A stretch of 64,000 nt of DNA from CAYWFU01 sp964457585. Lineage in GTDB: Bacteria; JACRDZ01. Position numbers and translations under genes: made by a program. Numbering within the stretch: position 1 is the stretch's first letter; each line of letters starts with the position of its first letter. Shown in pieces: positions 61,805 to 64,000 of the stretch. Location of the stretch: the NCBI GenBank assembly GCA_964457585.1, contig CAYWFU010000002.1:62001-126000 (forward strand), in the 5' to 3' direction. Under the pieces are notes generated by a model. It ran no database searches, was not told where the DNA came from, and was given only the letters and a program-made list of their open reading frames with translations.

Positions 61805-62086
61805 TCATTTTTCTTTTTCCTTTGAGAATAATGACATGAAATCACAACAACAATTTGAAATACAGCATTTATTTAAAGAATAATATACTTCCTTACCATC
61901 TTTTCTATCAGAAACAATTTTTGCTTGTTTTAAAATATTTAAGTGATGTGATATGGAAGGCTGTTTCATTTTAAAATGTTCTCCGATATCAGAAACGCAC
62001 ATTTCTTTATCACATAATAATTTCATTATTTTTATCCTTGTCGGATCTGACACAGCTTTAAAAAATATTTTGTAATCAAATTGCAT
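61805..62086 (-). CDS. ArsR-family metalloregulator
   Basis: 93 residues from the ATG at 62086, preceded by AAAGAGGT; an earlier in-frame ATG is less likely. FKAVSDPTRIKIMKLLCDKE, MCVSDIGEHFKMKQPSISHH and LNILKQAKIV form the winged HTH. DKEMCVSDI is a variant of the ELCVCDL metal motif with one Cys, and the C-terminus has KCCISNCCCDF, a second thiol cluster. A thiol-binding metal or metalloid such as As(III), Cd or Pb is the likely signal. Confidence 0.88.
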   Translation of the reverse strand: MQFDYKIFFKAVSDPTRIKIMKLLCDKEMCVSDIGEHFKMKQPSISHHLNILKQAKIVSDRKDGKEVYYSLNKCCISNCCCDFMSLFSKEKEK

Positions 62087-62135
62087 AAATACCTCTTTGG
62101 ACAAAACATATATTAACATATTGAAATACATCTAT

Positions 62136-62164
62136 ATATTATGATATATTTTATTGTTTGTCAA
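62136..62164 (-). promoter_or_regulatory. Promoter of the ArsR/Cys-rich operon
   Basis: On the minus strand TTGACA (62164-62159), an exact 17-base spacer and TAATAT (62141-62136). The layout and both boxes are the same as at 25295-25323. AT-rich inverted sequence overlapping the -10 box (ATATATCATAATATATAG) is the probable operator. Confidence 0.7.
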
Positions 62165-62180
62165 GTAATATAAATCTTCA

Positions 62181-63596
62181 TTACATTTCTTCTTTTCCTT
62201 TTAATTCATTTACATTTTGCTGCCATATTTTTTCTTTTAAAATTTTTGAATTTTTTTCTTCCATTTCTTTTTTTATTTTTTCATTTTTTCCGCAATCAAT
62301 AATTTTTTCTTTTTGCCAGTTTTCAAGTTTAAATTTACTTTCATGGCACACAAAACCTCTATCTAAATCAACAGGAACGTCATACCCATCCCATATAGTA
62401 CTGATATTGTTTTTTTTCTGATTTAATTCTTTTGTGGTTTGTTCTCCCCACCAGTTATAACCAGGGTTTAAGGTTTTGTATTTATTATCGCCTCTTCTTT
62501 GATAAGAGTCTATGCTGGTTTTATAGAATTTAATATTATAATTGAGGTTATCAAAATTATTCCGGCTTATTTCTGCAGAATTTAAAATAGTTTCAATGCC
62601 AATAGAATTATTATAGATATTATTATTAGTAATTTTAGAATTGCCTGCAAGATACAAACTTATTCCAACCTGGTTGTCAATTAAATCATTATTTTCTATA
62701 ATATATTGACTCCATGTTTTACCTGATATCGCAGTTTTATTTTTAGTAAATAAACAGTTTTTTATAAAAGAATTTGTCATCATTTTTGTTAAAATACCAT
62801 AGTCATTATCTTTAAATGTGCAATTATCAACTACTATCCCTGCACTTTGTGAAATAAAAATTCCATATCTGTTTTTTTCAAAATTATTAAAAGATGAAAG
62901 TGGATTAGATTGAGGCCTTACTGCAAGTATTCCTGCTTCATTTTCAAAAAAATTATTTTCAAAAATTGCAGGCAATGAACCTTCTGCATAGGATAATCCA
63001 TAATTCTTATTACCTTCGATTATATTTTTTATAATTAATGGGGTAGAACCATTTGAACACTTAATGCCATTTGTATTATTTTTAATAAGATTTTCTTGAA
63101 TTATTGGATAGCATTCCTTGAGGGTTTCTACACCTGTAGAACAGTTAATAATTAAATTATTGCTGATAAGAGGTGAAGATTTCTCGCATTTAATGGCAAC
63201 TTTGCCATATTGAATTTTGCAATATTGTATTTTACTGCTGTCAGATGATTCTAGAAAATATATTCCCTCCCATGTATTGGGTAAAGGAATATTGGCATCA
63301 AATTCTATTATCTGATCTTTTGTCCCGCAGGCTATTAGATTCCCTTCTACCTGAATAACAGGAATATTATTAGATTTTTTTTTAAGAATTATTTTTGAAC
63401 CAGGTAAAATTGTCAGAGTTGCGCCTTTTTGAATAGCTACTCCGTTGTCAAGCGTAATATTTCCCTGCCATGTAGTGTCAAAAGATATAAGAGTAAGAGG
63501 TTGAGGTTCTGTAGCAGCAAAGATAATGTCTGCATAAAAAAATATATTTAAAAGAATTAAAATATAAAATTTTTTTCTCATATTTGCATTTTTCAT
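62181..63596 (-). CDS. Secreted right-handed parallel beta-helix protein (NosD/PbH1-like)
   Basis: 471 residues with a signal peptide (FYILILLNIFFYADIIFA). The N-terminal part TTWQGNITLDNGVAIQKGAT is typical of the start of such proteins. It is followed by many 22-25 residue units with NN ladders (for example NLIKNNTNGIKCSNGSTPLI, NNNIYNNSIGIET). GYNWWGEQTTKEL closes the helix, then come two cysteines and a charged tail. Such proteins bind or cut polysaccharides or serve structural roles; no catalytic site can be named. Confidence 0.82.
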   Translation of the reverse strand: MKNANMRKKFYILILLNIFFYADIIFAATEPQPLTLISFDTTWQGNITLDNGVAIQKGATLTILPGSKIILKKKSNNIPVIQVEGNLIACGTKDQIIEFDANIPLPNTWEGIYFLESSDSSKIQYCKIQYGKVAIKCEKSSPLISNNLIINCSTGVETLKECYPIIQENLIKNNTNGIKCSNGSTPLIIKNIIEGNKNYGLSYAEGSLPAIFENNFFENEAGILAVRPQSNPLSSFNNFEKNRYGIFISQSAGIVVDNCTFKDNDYGILTKMMTNSFIKNCLFTKNKTAISGKTWSQYIIENNDLIDNQVGISLYLAGNSKITNNNIYNNSIGIETILNSAEISRNNFDNLNYNIKFYKTSIDSYQRRGDNKYKTLNPGYNWWGEQTTKELNQKKNNISTIWDGYDVPVDLDRGFVCHESKFKLENWQKEKIIDCGKNEKIKKEMEEKNSKILKEKIWQQNVNELKGKEEM

Positions 63597-63655
63597 AACA
63601 TTTTTTCAGGAATATATTCCCAATAAGTTATACAATTTTTATAAGTTTGTCAAGG

Positions 63656-64000
63656 TTAAGTTTTTTTAAATATTTGTGAATATTGCATATCTCCCTTAAT
63701 TAAACCGATTATAATATTACTTAAATTTTCGTTCTTTATCAGCATTTTATAGGAAAACCATGGCCACGTATAAGTTAAGCGGTTTAATCTTCTTGCATAA
63801 ATTAAATCTTGCATTATTTCTGAATGAATCCTATCTGAATATAAAGTGAGTTCACATTCTCCCTTTAAGTAGCCAATAATTGTTTCAGCAGCTATTTCAG
63901 CGCTTTTTATGGCATAATAAATACCTTCTCCCAGGAAAGGGTCTGCAAGTCCGCCAGCATCACCTGCTAATAAAACACGTTTGAATGTCAGCGGATATTT
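63656..64000 (-). CDS. Geranylgeranyl-reductase-family flavoprotein, C-terminal part
   Basis: The last 114 codons of a gene that starts beyond the window. LLAGDAGGLADPFLGEGIYY and AIKSAEIAAETII is the FAD-binding motif of the geranylgeranyl reductase/FixC-like family, which reduces double bonds of isoprenoids or acts in electron transfer. The C-terminal helix part (YTWPWFSYKMLIKNE) fits the family. The substrate cannot be judged from this piece. Confidence 0.88.
   Translation of the reverse strand, partial: KYPLTFKRVLLAGDAGGLADPFLGEGIYYAIKSAEIAAETIIGYLKGECELTLYSDRIHSEIMQDLIYARRLNRLTYTWPWFSYKMLIKNENLSNIIIGLIKGDMQYSQIFKKT

Noticed and set aside
1..64000. tRNA or rRNA genes
   Set aside because: No tRNA-like cloverleaf with a GTTCxANNC arm and no rRNA core sequence was noticed; a covariance-model scan would be needed to exclude them fully.

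Overview
The window is a low-GC (AT-rich) stretch of a bacterial genome, probably a scaffold assembled from environmental DNA, because one 100-base run of N sits inside a repeat at 47085-47184. An outer-membrane barrel, a LolA-like protein, an RND/MMPL exporter and a secreted tetraheme cytochrome c point to a diderm, probably anaerobic bacterium. I cannot place the lineage from sequence alone. TAA, TAG and TGA are all used as stops. Gene relics and dispersed palindromic elements are frequent, so the genome appears to undergo much rearrangement.

Region 1 (1-14104) is a type III CRISPR-Cas locus of the Csx10/Csx19 (III-D-like) kind. It holds the end of csx10, a helical small subunit, two Csm3-like RAMPs, csx19 and a RAMP with a C-terminal OB-fold. 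These are followed by a stand-alone CARF protein and, overlapping it, a four-TM membrane protein that could be the signal-dependent effector. Toxin-antitoxin cassettes follow (two DUF4258/YgiT pairs, TumA/TumE, a ParE cassette), together with a broken and an intact cas6. Next come a 7-repeat array with a readable leader promoter, a reverse transcriptase that has lost its YxDD segment, cas1 and cas2. The genes for cas10 and most of csx10 must lie upstream of the window.

Region 2 (14105-19978) starts with aromatic amino acid genes (aroF, tyrA, an aroA relic). It continues into a graveyard of defence-type genes: GIY-YIG relics in direct repeat, an ATPase relic, a SNF2 helicase N-terminus, a DUF1016 nuclease with one nonsense codon, and an intact protein with a HEPN-like RNxxxH motif.

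Region 3 (19979-37982) is mainly housekeeping (DUF4139 protein, ispD, rRNA methyltransferase, radical SAM protein, an ABC-2 exporter, class V aminotransferase, serA). The ATPase and permease of the ABC exporter are separated by a visibly GC-richer 7.5-kb island. The island carries an ArsR regulator with operator, an RND exporter, a LolA-like protein and an OM barrel, followed by a sulfide/persulfide-type set (DUF2892, thioredoxin-like, DsrE, SQR-like).

Region 4 (38000-52555) is one giant reading frame (about 4850 codons, with a sequence gap) for a secreted protein. It is built from six modules, each an IPT/TIG domain plus a 42-residue LVIVD repeat propeller, with PKD domains between modules.

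Region 5 (52700-64000) has a PAS/GAF protein convergent with a GAF histidine kinase, then a second relic zone (HMA, four-helix-bundle and FnIII fragments among palindromes). It continues with a tetraheme cytochrome, a DUF5752-like protein, nth, fbp, trpS, a HEAT-repeat protein, an ArsR regulator with a 53-residue Cys-rich protein, a beta-helix protein, and the end of a geranylgeranyl-reductase-family gene.
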